A stretch of DNA of 64,000 bases from Anthoceros angustus (lineage: Eukaryota > Streptophyta > Anthocerotopsida > Anthocerotales > Anthocerotaceae). The stretch's first letter is position 1. Each line of letters starts with the position of its first letter. The stretch spans positions 248,001 to 312,000 of the forward strand of contig MU008172.1 of NCBI GenBank assembly GCA_010909165.1. The letters are read 5' to 3'. Below, piece after piece: positions 41,436 through 54,093 of this stretch. The position numbers and the translations under genes were made by a program. The notes under the pieces are model-generated. The model had not been told where the DNA came from. It saw only the letters and a program-made list of their open reading frames with translations, and searched no databases.

Positions 41436-44400
41436 TCATGCCGCTACACTCTGTTCCGATTCTCCCAGCTCTAGGGGCAACGACACCATGACAGCACCCG
41501 AATTGTGCACAGGAGGACGGGGGCCCAACTTCCCGCCCAAGTACTTGTGGAACAGCTTCTCCACTCTCCAGAACCAGTCCAGCTTGTTCTGGGGCCGCTC
41601 CAGCCAGTGGCCCTGTTCACCCACACCATGTTAGATCCCAACAAACACGCTGCTGCTTTGTGCTTGCGTTGCTGCAGCTTGCCAGATTAGCACTCACCTC
41701 ATCCTTGTAGATCAGGTACTCCACTTGCTTGCCTGCAGCCTTCAGGGCCTGCAAACCAACAGCATCCATCAGTCAGCCCAAATGTATGGATCTTTCATTG
41801 CTTTTCACATATGCCGCCCCTTTTCACCCCTCTAATCACCTCATACTCCTGAACACTTTCCCCTGGGTTCACCACGATGTCATTGGCTCCATGTGCCATG
41901 ATCAGTGGCACGCGAACGTTTTGGGCCTGAGCAGGGCAAATATGTTATGTCAATACCATATGCATGCACCTTCTCACTCCAGCAAGCCAGGATTCCGGCT
42001 AGTGTGTCGCAATCTGACATGGAAAACGGGTGATCGACTCTTGTTCAGCTCATGGTCCTTGCTCAGGTCCACGACACGGTCGTTCAGTAACTTCCGCTTC
42101 GGTTTCCTACACCCACGACACATCATCAGTGCACACCCGCTGGATCATCCATAGGTAGCAAGAGCTAACCATCCGCACCCACTCACCAGTATGGAACTAT
42201 CTTCGTGGTCACAGTGAAGAGCTGAGAAGGCCCCACCAATTCGGCTGCACATTTGTACAGATCTGGAAACACCGGTATGAACATTGTCACCCAAATTCCC
42301 TCTAGACAACTGCTACCTCACTTTTTAACCTGACCGCTCACCTGGGGTGAAGGTGATTCCAGACAGAGTGCAGAATCCACCGAAGGATATGCCCGTGATT
42401 GCCACACGCTCCTTATCGACGATGCCTTCGCTGATTGCCCACAACACCGAATCTGTTATATCGTTCTGCAACAACAACCACCTCATACAGGATGAGTAGT
42501 GCCCGTCTCACGAGGAAGACAATCAGACCACAAGCGCAGTTCACCCACTACCTGCATGTTTGCTGCCCACTCCTTATCTCCGGCATGTAGAAACTTCTTT
42601 CCAAACCCATCTGACCCTCTGTACTCCACTTGCATGAAGGCTGTTGTTTCAAAGAGTCATCAGCAAGGGTACTGCTCACAGGGTAACGCAGCTACTTCAG
42701 AGGACCAATTTGGATCCACATCTCTTTAAGTAAGAGTAGGAAATCTCACCGTAACCACGGCTGGCAAAGAACTGCGCCTCGGGTTCAAAGCCCCACCAGT
42801 CACGGAACCACGGGCCACCATGAATCCTCAGCACTAGAGGCAAGTTTTTTGGCTACATGCCAACAGTATCGTTCAGTTGTTGTCCCAGGTCATCAGAGTT
42901 ACAAAACTGCTTGAGTCACTTACAACATCATCAACACATTGTGCCTTACCTCAACATCCGCAGGCAATGTAAGATAAATGAGAACATCCAGGCCGTCCCG
43001 AGACTTGACAATCTTTGGATGCATCGACCCAAGCTTATACCTGCCAATGGACACTCAGTACGATGCACAGCTTGCATTCTGCTCAGCAAAATATACAGAG
43101 CACTCACTCATTCAGCTTTGGGTGATGCTGGAAAAGCAAAGACATCGTCTTTGATTCCCTGTCGTAAACATAGCTCTCTCCGCTCTTGTTATCGAACTCA
43201 TATGTTATCACCCACCTGAACCATCGACCGGACTTCAGAACACTGCAACCAATAAGCGTGCCAAGCCAAAGAAGGTAGAAAAACGTTCGACTACCAATCA
43301 CACTTTCACCTGCGATTAGTACGATCTCTACTGGTAATAAGCATTTGCCCACCCTCCCTGTAACTTAGCAAAAAGTTGAAATCCTCCTCAATACTGCATC
43401 AGTCGACACACAATCATGAGCCAGATAGGTCCTTGCCATAGACGACCTGCTTCCAGAGCAGTTGCAACATCTGGCTATGTGAGAATATTTCCAAAATGTC
43501 TCAAGCGATAGGGCCCTGATGTCAAAAACTTCTGGAGGCGCACATCCTTACCTTGAATCTAAAACCTTCCACTCAAGACGATCGTAATAAAAACCCACAG
43601 CTTGATATTCCTTGGTTTTAAAATCCATCAAAAGCACCTTTGACAGGTCTTTTTTGATGCCAGTGATATCACATTTCGGGTGTGAAGCAATTTCTTTGAT
43701 TATGGTACCATCATCGGTGCTAATCTGCAACACCGATACATCACAAATGTTGCCCACAATCTCAGTCTGTGACGAACAGAAAGAAACCCTATCTCAGTGA
43801 AGCCTGAGGAGAAGGATTGTACAAGCAGCAGGCGTGTTGTTGGGCTGTCCAAAGATGACAGAATATACAGTTGATTTGGCTCCTTGAAGCCCACCTGCAG
43901 AACATACCGAGTAACAAAAATCAATATTCATCCCAGTACGGTTTCATGACCTCATGTCTCTATAACTTGCATGGAGCAAACCAAAATTCTTACCAGGCCA
44001 CCGTCATCTTGAGATGTCCAGCTCAACACGTCCCTCCAAGGCGAGTCTGCTGTATCCCTGACGCGAATTGTATGGCCGCCATCGCTGTGAAATGCCAGAG
44101 CTCCTCGAATCACACCATTACTGTCGCTCAACCATTCCGATACGTCACCAGGATTCTGGATGACAAGAAAATCTTCTCCTGTCTTTATATTGATCCGGTG
44201 CTGCAACCATCCGGAAAGAATTGGCATACTTCAGCTTGCGCGCAATACATGCATTCGCATCACACGACTTCCAGCGCGTCCCCATTCACTGAGGACAGCA
44301 ACGCAACACAAGGAAGTCATGCAAGAGCTTCGCACCACATCAAAATCTTCTTTGGATCGGAGGTTGATGTAAAAGTAGAGTTCATAGGGGCGAGCTCCAC

Positions 44401-45177
44401 TTATGGCACTGGGAATCAATCTGGTGTGCACGTTCTCAAAGGGAGTAAGATCCCGTATGTTCCCAGTGGCCAGTTCAACCGCATAATGGTGCCAGTCCTC
44501 ATCACCTGTCCATTACAGATCAATTTGCTTGGAACTTGAGGGTAACGGGAATGACCCCCGACGAAGGGCAATGCGGGGAAAGAGAGCTGCATAGGGCAAG
44601 GCGCTGATGCTCTTCAATACCTCCGTCATCTTGCTTGTATATAATGTACTCTGAAGAGGGGCTCCATATGAACCAGCGAACCTTCATAGAGATCAGCTCA
44701 GAGAACTCAGCTCACTGGGAACAGAAACAGCAGATGCACGGGTCACGTAAATTCCGGTTTGAGCAGCAATACCCCTCGATGAGTTTCCTTGGTGACTTGC
44801 TTAGCTTCATCTTCTCCGCTTTCCAGAGGTCGGACAAACTGCGTGACAAGGACGACATTGTCACAACAGACATGGCCACTACAGCTGCTTGGCAAAACGA
44901 ATTCCTGGCAGCCCGTCACATCTCGTCTTTCACGAGCAGAAGTACGCACCACATTCAAAACATCATCGGGAGAAGGTGCAAGGTATGCCAACAGCTTGCC
45001 ATCCGAGGACAATCTGGGCTGCTCCTTCTGGTACCCAAAAATCACCTCAGCAGGCAGCAGATTTTCTACAACTCCTGGAAAGGAAGAGGAGAACGGAGTC
45101 AGAGGGATTAGTCCAACTTCCAAGCCGAAACTGGATCCATCAGCTCAATTACCTTTCACATCTGCAGCAACCGTCAT
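41436..45177 (-). CDS. Prolyl oligopeptidase-family (S9) serine peptidase
   Basis: About 16-17 exons from ATG 45177-45175 to TGA 41438-41436. The first exons are 45177-45153, 45074-44950, 44838-44773, 44681-44621, 44505-44336 and 44200-43994; the last is 41612-41436. The N-terminal half is a beta-propeller (Pro-Arg-Leu-Ser-Ser-Asp-Gly-Lys; Asp-Trp-His-His-Tyr-Ala). The C-terminal half is an alpha/beta hydrolase with His-Gly-Gly-Pro-Trp-Phe-Arg-Asp, the nucleophile Ser in Gly-Ile-Ser-Phe-Gly-Gly-Phe, Asp in His-Gly-Ala-Asn-Asp, and His in Asp-Glu-Gly-His-Trp-Leu. All three triad residues are present, so it should be active, probably removing dipeptides or acyl-amino acids from short peptides. 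The layout closely resembles COG1506-type bacterial S9 peptidases. No clear signal or transit peptide follows the chosen start. Exact exon borders around 43720-43850 are uncertain. Confidence 0.87.
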
Positions 45178-45745
45178 GATTCCACACCGGCCGCCGGGTG
45201 GGTACAATGCCCACCAACCTGAGCCAAGAGCAGCTGGTTGCAGCTACAAAGATGGCTGCAGAAACGTAAAGTGAGAATGCAGCAGCAGACCTAGATTGCA
45301 CAGGAGCCCAATACAATGTGGAGTTTATATCGTAGTGTGGAGCAGGCGGCTCACATTCTGCCACCCCCTTGGCCAGCGTTGCGTGTCACATAAAGATTCG
45401 GGAGGTACCGGTACACAGTCCTTCAACCACAACACTGATTGGTGCCGAAAGTACGATGCTTGTCATGAATTTTGCGAGCAAAATAGACACATTCCAGAAA
45501 GTCAGTTTCACACATTTCTTCAGGGCCGTCGGCTTGGCCGCTCGAAATTACAAGCGAACTATTGAACTTTGTCCTGTGATCCCGCATTTTGAGACAACAA
45601 ACATCCAACAAAGCAAGGCTTGGGCCACGGCCAGTGGCCCGGTAGGTACGTATTAGAGGACGCAAGGCAGGAAGGGGAAAAATACTGGAAAAGGATGAGT
45701 GCCGGTTGCAGACATGTGCATTCATGTATTGCTGGCACTGCTTCT
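45178..45745. other. Intergenic, S9 peptidase promoter and WAV2 3' flank
   Basis: Both neighbours run leftward. An open frame upstream of the peptidase start (to 45364, minus strand) contains a hydrophobic stretch but is out of frame with the peptidase, so I treat it as chance. Confidence 0.45.
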
Positions 45746-47952
45746 TTAATCCACCGACGTTTCCTCTGACTCCAGAGCAGACAGTCCCACCGGATCCGCA
45801 CGGGACCTGTCAACTTGAGCCACACTAAACCTTTCTAAGAAAAGCTGGATCACACGCCAGTATCGGTCTCCTCCTCTGAGCCACGTATCCATGTGCATTC
45901 CAGTGGGAAATTCTATGAAAGTGCGATTGATGCTCTGATTTGCTGCCTCGTAGAGTCTCCTCATGTGTACAGGAGGAACCATTTCATCCCTCATTCCTGA
46001 GAGAAACAGGATTGGTTCTCTTATCTGCCATAAGAACCCACCACACTTAGTTTTTGCTTCTAAAACCAGGGGATGTCACCAGTCATGAAGGGTCTCGGTG
46101 AACGTACCTCTGTAATGACATCAACTGTGGACCACGGCGATCGGACTAGAGGATTAAGCAATTTCGGCCCTCGGCTGCCGGTTCGCCCAACGAACCATTT
46201 CAAGTAAGGCATGATCACACCAGCCATATCCAACACTGACGTAAATGTGTTTTCCAAAATGATACCAGATACCTACAAGCAACAACCGTTTTTTGAATGG
46301 CTACCAAGGTAATCTGTGCACGCAATAAATTGAAGTCTCAAAATTTTAAATTCAACAAAAGCACTGCACTGACAAATTTACCTTGCCAGGATTGTTCTTG
46401 ACAAGTGTTGCACCAACTGCTCCGCCGAGAGACCTTCCGAAGACAAAAATGCTTCTTGTATCGATGTCGCTCCTCTGCAATAAATGGTTCAATGCAGCCT
46501 GAAAAATATGTGCGTCAGCATCATTCCAGGTTTCACCACTAACGCTGGAACACCAGAACAGACGAAGGCTGCAGTGCAGCCATTACCTCTGCATCTTGTG
46601 TAAGACCAGTTTGTGATGGCTGTCCATCGCTCGCACCATAACTACACAAACAGTCAATCGTTTGCAATGATGCTCCAAGATGGTTGACAATTCCATACAT
46701 CAAGAAGAAGAAGAAGTGGAGTTTGAGGCCAATGACCAGAATCTAGTTGGCACACATACCCCCGGTACGAAAGCAGCAAAACGTTACACTTGAGGCGTCC
46801 CAGCATATGCTCCACAAATTCAAGCCGATGAGCAATGTCTGTACAGCTTCCGTGAAAGTCTTGCTTCCACCAAAATCCTTAGGATCCAGCAAAACAAAGA
46901 ACCAAGCTGAAAGGACTAAGAACTGTATATTATCAAGGATACTGCCAGCGTTCTCCTGAAAGAAGAGAATGGTTGGACCTGCAACGGACAACAATGTGTG
47001 AGCTCAAAACATAGAACGGACAAGAGCACAGAATTCAAGTAGCTGACGCACATCCAAGAACAGAGGCCCTGTACATGAGCTCCTGACATCAATGCTGTTG
47101 CTACAAGAAGCACCAATGAAGCCAGTTGCCAGTACAGTTCCGAGGTACGGAAAGCGCATTTGCCTGGTTTTCAAAAGACTCACAGCAAACACCAACTTCC
47201 ACACAAATCCATACAATCCTAGGATAGTTAGAAACTAGAGCTGGGAAAGATGACCCTCCCTCGGGCGTAAGTCTAACAGTATACAGCATGGTTACCTGCA
47301 TATCACGCGGAGGTCATGCAGTCAAACAGGAGTAGACTAACGGTGCAGTGGGATGGAGAGCGCACTCCTGGACAGAGAGTCTTGAAGTTCAAAGGCTCCA
47401 TCGTCGTGTGCAACGGCAGCTGCACACGACGCCTTCCCCCTTGCGGTGGGATCATCTGCACTGGTGTGGGATTTCCAGGCAGGCACCGAGTTTGAGCTGC
47501 TGGCATTCTGGTTTGATGCCAGCAACCAATGGCTTTCTGTGGAACACAGTCATTTCTGTATTCTCAGGCTCCGGCTGAGAGAAGGCAGCAAAATTCAAGA
47601 CGCCAGCAGCAGCAACAGGACGAGCAGGAGGTGAAATTTCAGGGCCTTGGGGCAAAGAGAGGAGGTAGCAAATTGGCGATCACAAACAACCGGGAAAGGA
47701 CCGGATCCTGTGCAGCTCACCCCGGGCGCCGCTCTTGATAAACCAGCAGTGCAGCCGCACCCCATCAGCGGCGAACAGCCACACGTCCTCGTACTGCAAA
47801 CTGAAGCGCGCAGGAGTAATGGAATACCCCTTGCTCAGCCCCGGGATCACAGGTACATACACCAGTTTCTCCTGGAAGGTCACCAGGAGAACCATGCAGG
47901 TGCACAGGAGTCCCCCCAACCCATACAGCAGCGTGTTCAACCAATTCACCAT
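45746..47952 (-). CDS. WAV2: WAV2/ABHD13-like alpha/beta hydrolase (BEM46 family)
   Basis: Seven exons (47952-47721, 46978-46943, 46838-46760, 46641-46587, 46498-46382, 46272-46108, 46024-45746) give 320 residues. An N-terminal hydrophobic helix (Leu-Leu-Tyr-Gly-Leu-Gly-Gly-Leu-Leu) anchors it in a membrane. Then come Glu-Lys-Leu-Val-Tyr-Val-Pro, the Phe-Gln-Glu-Asn-Ala-Gly oxyanion region, nucleophile Ser in Phe-Gly-Arg-Ser-Leu-Gly-Gly, Asp in Asp-Glu-Met-Val-Pro-Pro and His in Gly-Met-His-Met-Asp-Thr-Trp. This matches Arabidopsis WAVY GROWTH 2, which limits root bending in response to environmental stimuli, and animal ABHD13. The substrate is unknown. Intron 1 is unusually long (742 bp). 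Confidence 0.93.
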
Positions 47953-49131
47953 GTTCCTGCCCTGTTGCGAGCTCACCCGATGGCAGGCTCTAGTGTGCCC
48001 TGCCCTCTCAACCTGCTCCCTGACTGTATGTGCGCCCTTTAAGTAAAGCCGTGAACGTACTGTAGGGAGCTCCTAGGGTGGATATTTCTGGGCTTCATCT
48101 TAGGCGAGCTTTGGTGTGACGTGATGTATTGTGTGGTTTTTGTTAGCATCTTCACGACGCAGCGGCAGGGATTACGGGATAGCAGTTCTCACTTGGCTCG
48201 ATTGGCCGAAAGCAAAGCTCGAGCGAGAATTGTCTTTCAGGCGACTCGACCCAAGTCCGAAACGAAAACGATCCCCAGCTGCAATGAATTGCACAATCTT
48301 ACAAGAGATAACTTGACAACAAGGCCATCAACGTACCACAGGCTGGACGATCCAGCCAAGTCCTACCCACAATTCTAGACTATCAGCAGTCCTACAACTT
48401 CAAATGCGGGGTCCAGGTGCCTTGAATGCTAGGCTTGACTGTGACATGGCGTGTCTTCAACTTCACCACTTTTCGTCCAGTCGAGTTCCTCAACCTAGTT
48501 GCTTGCAGCGCCACCTCCGTCTTGTTCAGATTCCTCAAATCCACCACTCTCTCATTCTTGTTTGCTACACAAAAATAAGGGAAAGAGGTCACATTCGCAT
48601 CCTTGCTGTGAACGCAGAATCTGATGCAGCCGGGCTTTCGTTCAAAGCAAGTTCAAAGATTCACCAAAAAACCCTTGCAGATGAGGATGCCGTCCCCTAC
48701 GCAGCTCCGTGGTGACCTCTAGATGGGGATTCTCAGACACAAATTTGGGGAGGGCGGTTTCTATGAACTCTCTGGAAGGCAGCAGCAGCCAGTTTGACGT
48801 GAGCACAACAGTTTAGCCACCAAATTGCCGCGCGAGAGGAATTCAACTACGACGACGCAAACCTCGTTCCTCGACTGCTGCCAGAGAAGTCACAGAAGTT
48901 CACCACCAGTTTCTTGAGCTGCCAGACTCCTCTGAACGCCATCTGTGTCCGACCTAGAACGACGGTGGTTGCCCATGGAATGTTCCCCTGGCTGCCCTAA
49001 GTGGATGACTCGAATATAAACCAAACGTGCAAATGTGCTAGGTCGACCTTCTCCCCTTAGCTCCACGGACAATTCCACGTCCGGCAATTACCAGAACCAG
49101 CCAGTGATTGCGGGAGCAGAGGAGCCTAGCC
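47953..49131. other. Divergent intergenic region, WAV2 / small membrane protein
   Basis: The two genes are transcribed outward from this 1.18 kb stretch. I see no coding frame with support and no clear repeat. Confidence 0.5.
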
Positions 49132-49721
49132 ATGTTCCGTGTGCGCGCCTCCTCCTTCTGTGTGGGCTTCGCGGTGGCCGCAGCCGGATCCATGTATCTG
49201 TTGCAAAGAGATTTGTGGGCCAGCCATAAGAGCCTCTCGAACCAGGTACCTGGCTTTCTCCACCTTGGGATGCTGCTGCCTGCTCTTTTGTTGTGTCCAT
49301 GGCAGTATGTCGTGTTGGATTGTGAAGGAATTGCGAGGGATTGGCTTACTGGTCCTGTTGGGTCAGCTGCCGTATCATATTGGTGTTGCAGTAGACAACA
49401 CTTGACGGGCAGGCATCGTGTTTTTAGATTGAATCAAGTGCATAAGGGCGCAATATGGCACTGGGAATGAGAGCTCTAACTCGAGAGCGATTCGGGACGG
49501 GCGGTGGCAGGCTGAAGGATATCATGCTGAACTGGAGGGGCGCATAGCCCGATTGGAGAGCATCACCTCCGTCTTAGCTCCGTCGGCAACGCAGCCGAGC
49601 TCTTCTATCAAGGTAATTATGTTTCTGTAATTAAAGCAGGGGTTTGTGTTACGATTGTGCTCGTGAAAAACTCACGGAAGATCTTATGCAGGAGCCGGCA
49701 ACGCCAGCAGATGCTACCTGA
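49132..49721 (+). CDS. Small predicted membrane/organelle protein, unknown function
   Basis: Three exons (49132-49245, 49472-49612, 49692-49721) keep frame and give 94 residues. The N-terminus has one hydrophobic segment (about residues 6-25, Phe-Cys-Val-Gly-Phe-Ala-Val-Ala-Ala-Ala) followed by Arg-Asp-Leu-Trp-Ala-Ser-His-Lys. The second exon encodes a short amphipathic helix (Glu-Leu-Glu-Gly-Arg-Ile-Ala-Arg-Leu-Glu). This layout is like small plant proteins of mitochondrial or other membranes with a Gln/Arg-Asp-Xaa-Trp-x-Ser-His motif, but I cannot name it. The consistent phases and the Leu heptads support a real gene. Confidence 0.55.
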
Positions 49722-50092
49722 CGAGCAAGCTTCCTGTGTGTTTCGCAAGTGCACAGGGGCCAAGTTGTGGAACTCATTGTTTTTGCAGTCTCTCCTTAGT
49801 TTGGATTGGGGGATCACCTAAAGTTGATCTGTTCAGCCAGTTCAGTGGGTCACATGTTGTACCATGCAATGTAATCAGAATGGCTGCGTATTGCTTCATT
49901 CATGTCTTTGTCGAACTCTACACTATGTGCCAATCTTTTCAACCTCCCACTCCCCTCTTTAGCACCATGTACCGTGGCTTCCCTCTACTATCTGATCTTA
50001 TGCAGGATTGATTACTCAGCACTGACCATGAGTATGTCTACAACATAGTGTGGAAGAACCCACCTTCCGGCAGTGTAGCCACTGTAACCCCC
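49722..50092. other. Convergent intergenic region
   Basis: 3' flanks of the small membrane protein gene and CPSF73-II. Nothing else seen. Confidence 0.5.
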
Positions 50093-53000
50093 CTACTCAG
50101 GTTTGAATTTCAAGCCATGCAATATTGATACAGCTCTTTGGGCCAAGTGATCATCTTCCTCTCCCCAAGTGCATTCCACAAGGGCGATGAGCTTGTTGGA
50201 ATCCGACCTTCCTGGTAGCTCCAGGCCGGAATCTGATATAGCCTGGGGCGATATACGAATTATTAAAGTTCGCCCACCCCTTACGGAGTCGATTTGCTCC
50301 ATGACCTGCTGGCCTAACCACTTGGCAAGGGCCAGATATACACCACGCAAGATCGACGACGACGATATTTCTGGGCTGTCGCTTAACCTGGGGCTGCAGT
50401 CCATGAGAGTCAAATCCGGAACCACGTTGATATCCAGATCTATCCTTACATTTGAGGAGCTTCCTCGACTGTGTGCTGCGCCCAAACTACCAGGCCGTTG
50501 GTCACTCTGTTCCGAAGGGGCCCTCTCCAGGTCTAAGCATATCTCATCTCCCTCCTCAGCTTCGGGCAATCGCTCTAGGTCAAGGCTTAGCACTCTCTGT
50601 AGATTCTTTTTGGACCTTTTCTGTTCTGGTTCCGGAGTTGCCTCTTTATCCAACGATTGCTTCTGTGTTGTCGTAGAAGGTTCATACAGCCTGCGAGGAA
50701 ACTCAGAAGCTTCCATCGGTCTATCCACGACCGGCAATTGTTCGTCCACTTCTGTCTCATTTTCACGACACAGATAGATTGGGCAAAGAGAACTGTAGCG
50801 CAGCTTGTGTTGTTCCAACCCCAAAGCACCTGCTACTTCCGTTGGGTGTAACACCTGTTTCCCTGAGTTGGAATCACTCACCAGTAGCCCTTCCACTGTT
50901 ATCTTATTCTGAACAGGTGGCAAGATCTCCGACTGCTCTCTTTCTGTCTTCCCAGATTCAGGCAATGACCCATATATGTTCTGGTGGGCAGAAACAGGAG
51001 GCGCAGCGGCTTCCAACAAAAACTGCTTCGATATGCTGACCTTAATAGAGTTGCGAGGCGGTACGTTGATCGTCTCGTGGTTGGCAGGGTCATAGCACGG
51101 GATGTTCAACTCCGTAATAATGCGGCCTTTCAGTGACCCCATTTTCGGCTTCTCACCATGAACAAGAACCACGTGTCTTGGAGCCACATGCTTTACCAAA
51201 TCCATAATGCCTTTAGCATCAGTGTGGGCACTAAAGGACAGATGATTCACCTGATATTCAGACAAAACACACATAAGTCCAGCTTTTCAACTCCCTGTGA
51301 AACCGATCAGAGAGTGCATCTGTCATACCTGACAACGGACATCTAACTGAGTTCGCTTGTCCAGGTCAATTCTTGTTGGTTTCCCAGACATCAACTTATA
51401 TCCCACTGTCCCAGCGACACAAAACCTGCATGTTTGCACGGCAGAAGACAGCAGTTATTCAGAAAAGTTCCACTGTAGAGAACAACCGAGTCAATGAGCT
51501 GCGGAATTGCGTAAGTGGTCATGAGGTGAGAGAGAAACCCAGGTAGTATAATCATGTTAAGCTCTGATGGTGCCCAATGCTTAAATACTTCTAGTGAAAG
51601 TCCACCACTGAGCATGCCAGGGGTTGCAAACAAAACACATGGCCCTGGGGCATCTATTTGGGATCGTTCAAATGGTGAAACTGAAATTCACAAGTAAATG
51701 GTATAGGATCAGCATCGGAATAACATGTGGGTAACATATTAAAGAGCCATAGAAAACCTACCATGTTTGAAGTCGAAAGTATTTCTCGTCACGTACGTGT
51801 CCTTCACCTTTTGGTTCGTCCAGCTTATCAAGAGCTTGTAGTAAACATTGGCTTGCATTGTCAGTCCTGCACGTCCTCTCATAAGGGAAACTGCTTGACA
51901 TACTATCTCCGGCATAGGTGATGACAGGTAAGAAAAACAGGTTACTGTTACCTGCCGAGAAGTAGATAGGAGCTTTGAGATTGGTGCGTTCCCAATATTC
52001 ATCCAACAGTATACAGAGCTCCTGTCAACAAGGACAATCATAATACTAAGCTGGATTCAAGATATTCCGTCAAAATCAACATATGTGCAAATATCAGAAA
52101 CAAGTTGCTGACCTGAGCTCTCCCAAGAGCAAATACAGGAATAAGGACTTTGCCACCAGCACCGATGCAACTATGGACCTGCCCTATTGCACTGAAAGTT
52201 AGTAGTGTCATACATAGCCTCTGTAACCACATTCTGATGGACAAATATGCCACACATAAGCAAATGCAGCTTGTCTTCAAACTAACCGCTTTTAGAAAGT
52301 CTCTTTCACGAGCAAGCTTTGAGTCACGTATTGTTGTAGCGTATGTGGATCTGAAAGCCATAAGATGTTCAAGTCCTCCATTTTGAAACAAAAAGTGAAT
52401 GAAGAACATTTTCAGAATGCACGTGCTATTCGCAACAGAGGTTGCTCATTGCATAGTTAAGAGAATACAAACTCAGTGATGAGAAGATCTGGCCTCAGCC
52501 GATCAATCTGAGCAGCTCCTAGATGGCGGTCAGGTGTCATGTTGTAGTCTCCTGTGTAGACAACTGTCTCATCTCCTGCCCTGACATAGAACATGGCAGC
52601 TCCCAGAACCTGATCACGGCAGAGATTGACGTTGGAAGTTATCTGAATGTACTAACACTTTCCAGAAGTGATAAAACTCAGCTAATTCAAGACTGCACAC
52701 CCTTACATGCCCAGCATAATAACCTCGAAGCTCAAAACCTTCATCGATGGTGACTGTCTGCCTCAAATCCACAGGAATAACTGGAGACGGACAACAACCC
52801 GATTCTGGCTTAAGGATCTTGGAAGTATTTTTCTTCGTGTGGACAATGCAAGAGAAGTAACGCACCAACACAAGAGAACGGAAACAGGAATTATGGAAAA
52901 TCAGGCACCTTTCTTGATGCACTGCTGAATTTGGAAAGCACTAAATTGTTCCTGTTCCCCTTTCCTGTCGACCATGACCTTCCTGTAATCCTCAAGCATC

Positions 53001-53621
53001 AAAGGTGCCAACGCTTTTGTGGGATACTGCAACCAGGCGGGATTCGGTATGGTGGATCAAGAGCATGGTTCCACAGGTTCTGATCAGCATTCAGGTAACT
53101 GGAGGCAGCACATACAGTCATGTAGATAGGACCTTCATATCCACAAACTTCGGTGAAATAAGGGAGAGCTCCAATGTGATCCAAATGGCTGTCCACAGAA
53201 CAATAGGTTCAGAATTCGAACTCCAACATGTACTTCAAGAACCAAAAGACGTAGTTGCTAGCAGGTGATATTTTCTGTGAGGGCGGCCAGCTGAGCAAAG
53301 AGAATTACAAGTGAGTCACTATGACGCAGTCGATGGCTTGGGTGTAATTGCCACTTTTCGTGATCATTGAGAAGTCAGGATATCGCCTTTCATCTTGGTA
53401 GCCCATGTGCACTCCACAGTCAAACATAACCGTCTTACCCCCAAGGTTGACTATCACGCAACTCTTTCCAACATCCTGGCCAGCACCTGTCCGGAGCAAC
53501 AAATTGTAAGGTACCGATCAATGCAACCCCCTATTCCCGCAGCTTTCAATCACCTGCAAGTGATTCCCCATTCCGAAATCACACAAACCAAATTACCAAG
53601 AGGAGTACACTTGATCGGCAT
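50093..53621 (-). CDS. CPSF73-II: CPSF73-II / Integrator subunit 11-like RNA endonuclease
   Basis: Thirteen exons join in phase into 768 residues: 53621-53597, 53486-53309, 53188-53116, 53026-52909, 52780-52707, 52609-52473, 52350-52287, 52178-52113, 52021-51952, 51866-51762, 51680-51539, 51425-51329 and 51250-50093. The metallo-beta-lactamase zinc motif His-Phe-His-Leu-Asp-His is rebuilt across the exon 2/3 junction. Next come Tyr-Thr-Gly-Asp-Tyr-Asn, Glu-Ser-Thr-Tyr-Ala-Thr-Thr, Phe-Ala-Leu-Gly-Arg-Ala-Gln-Glu, the beta-CASP part, and Ala-His-Thr-Asp-Ala-Lys-Gly with Leu-Val-His-Gly-Glu-Lys. It matches Arabidopsis CPSF73-II (FEG), the plant INTS11-type nuclease for 3' ends of snRNA and other short transcripts. 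The C-terminus is longer than in Arabidopsis and contains Leu-x-Leu-x-Leu motifs. Confidence 0.94.
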
Positions 53622-54093
53622 CGTGCCTTGAAACCAGCTGCTGCCGAACACGGGTTTAATTGGCCCTGGTATACAAAACACGCCAGGGTTTAGGGTTTAT
53701 CTTGTGTATTAACCAAGCGTGGTAGGAGGAGTAGAGGTTCCTGATCGGCATCGCATTCCGAAGGAGGCGCAGGTGAGGCCTCCAAACCCTAGGGCGACGC
53801 TACTTGGTTGCTGGTTTCGATCTCCCCAACGTTTGAGCTGAAATTGTGAGTATGACATGTAGGTGCCTGGTCTGACTGCGATTTGATCGTTACCTGTCCA
53901 ATTGTCTGTCAATCTGCCATCTTCGCAGCCTGTATTTGCAAGGCTTTGGAAACGTCATTTCTGAGGCTTGATGTTTGATTGATGATGCAGGGCAATCCTG
54001 GACTGGCTGAAATTCAGACGGGATTCTAATGCATCGGATGTGGTGATTGGCGACGAAGGTCTCGTCTCTTCTCAGGGGGCCATCAAAGAAATT
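53622..54093. promoter_or_regulatory. Divergent promoter with telo-boxes, CPSF73-II / GCK gene
   Basis: The region between two outward-reading genes contains TAGGGTTT (53691-53698) and AAACCCTA (53784-53791). Telo-boxes are typical of plant housekeeping promoters. An intron in the 5' leader of the GCK gene is likely, since an acceptor-like TTCTCAG lies just before its start codon. Confidence 0.55.

Noticed and set aside
45149-45364. 71-codon ORF with a hydrophobic helix upstream of the S9 peptidase
   Set aside because: Out of frame with the peptidase and without homology; probably promoter sequence.
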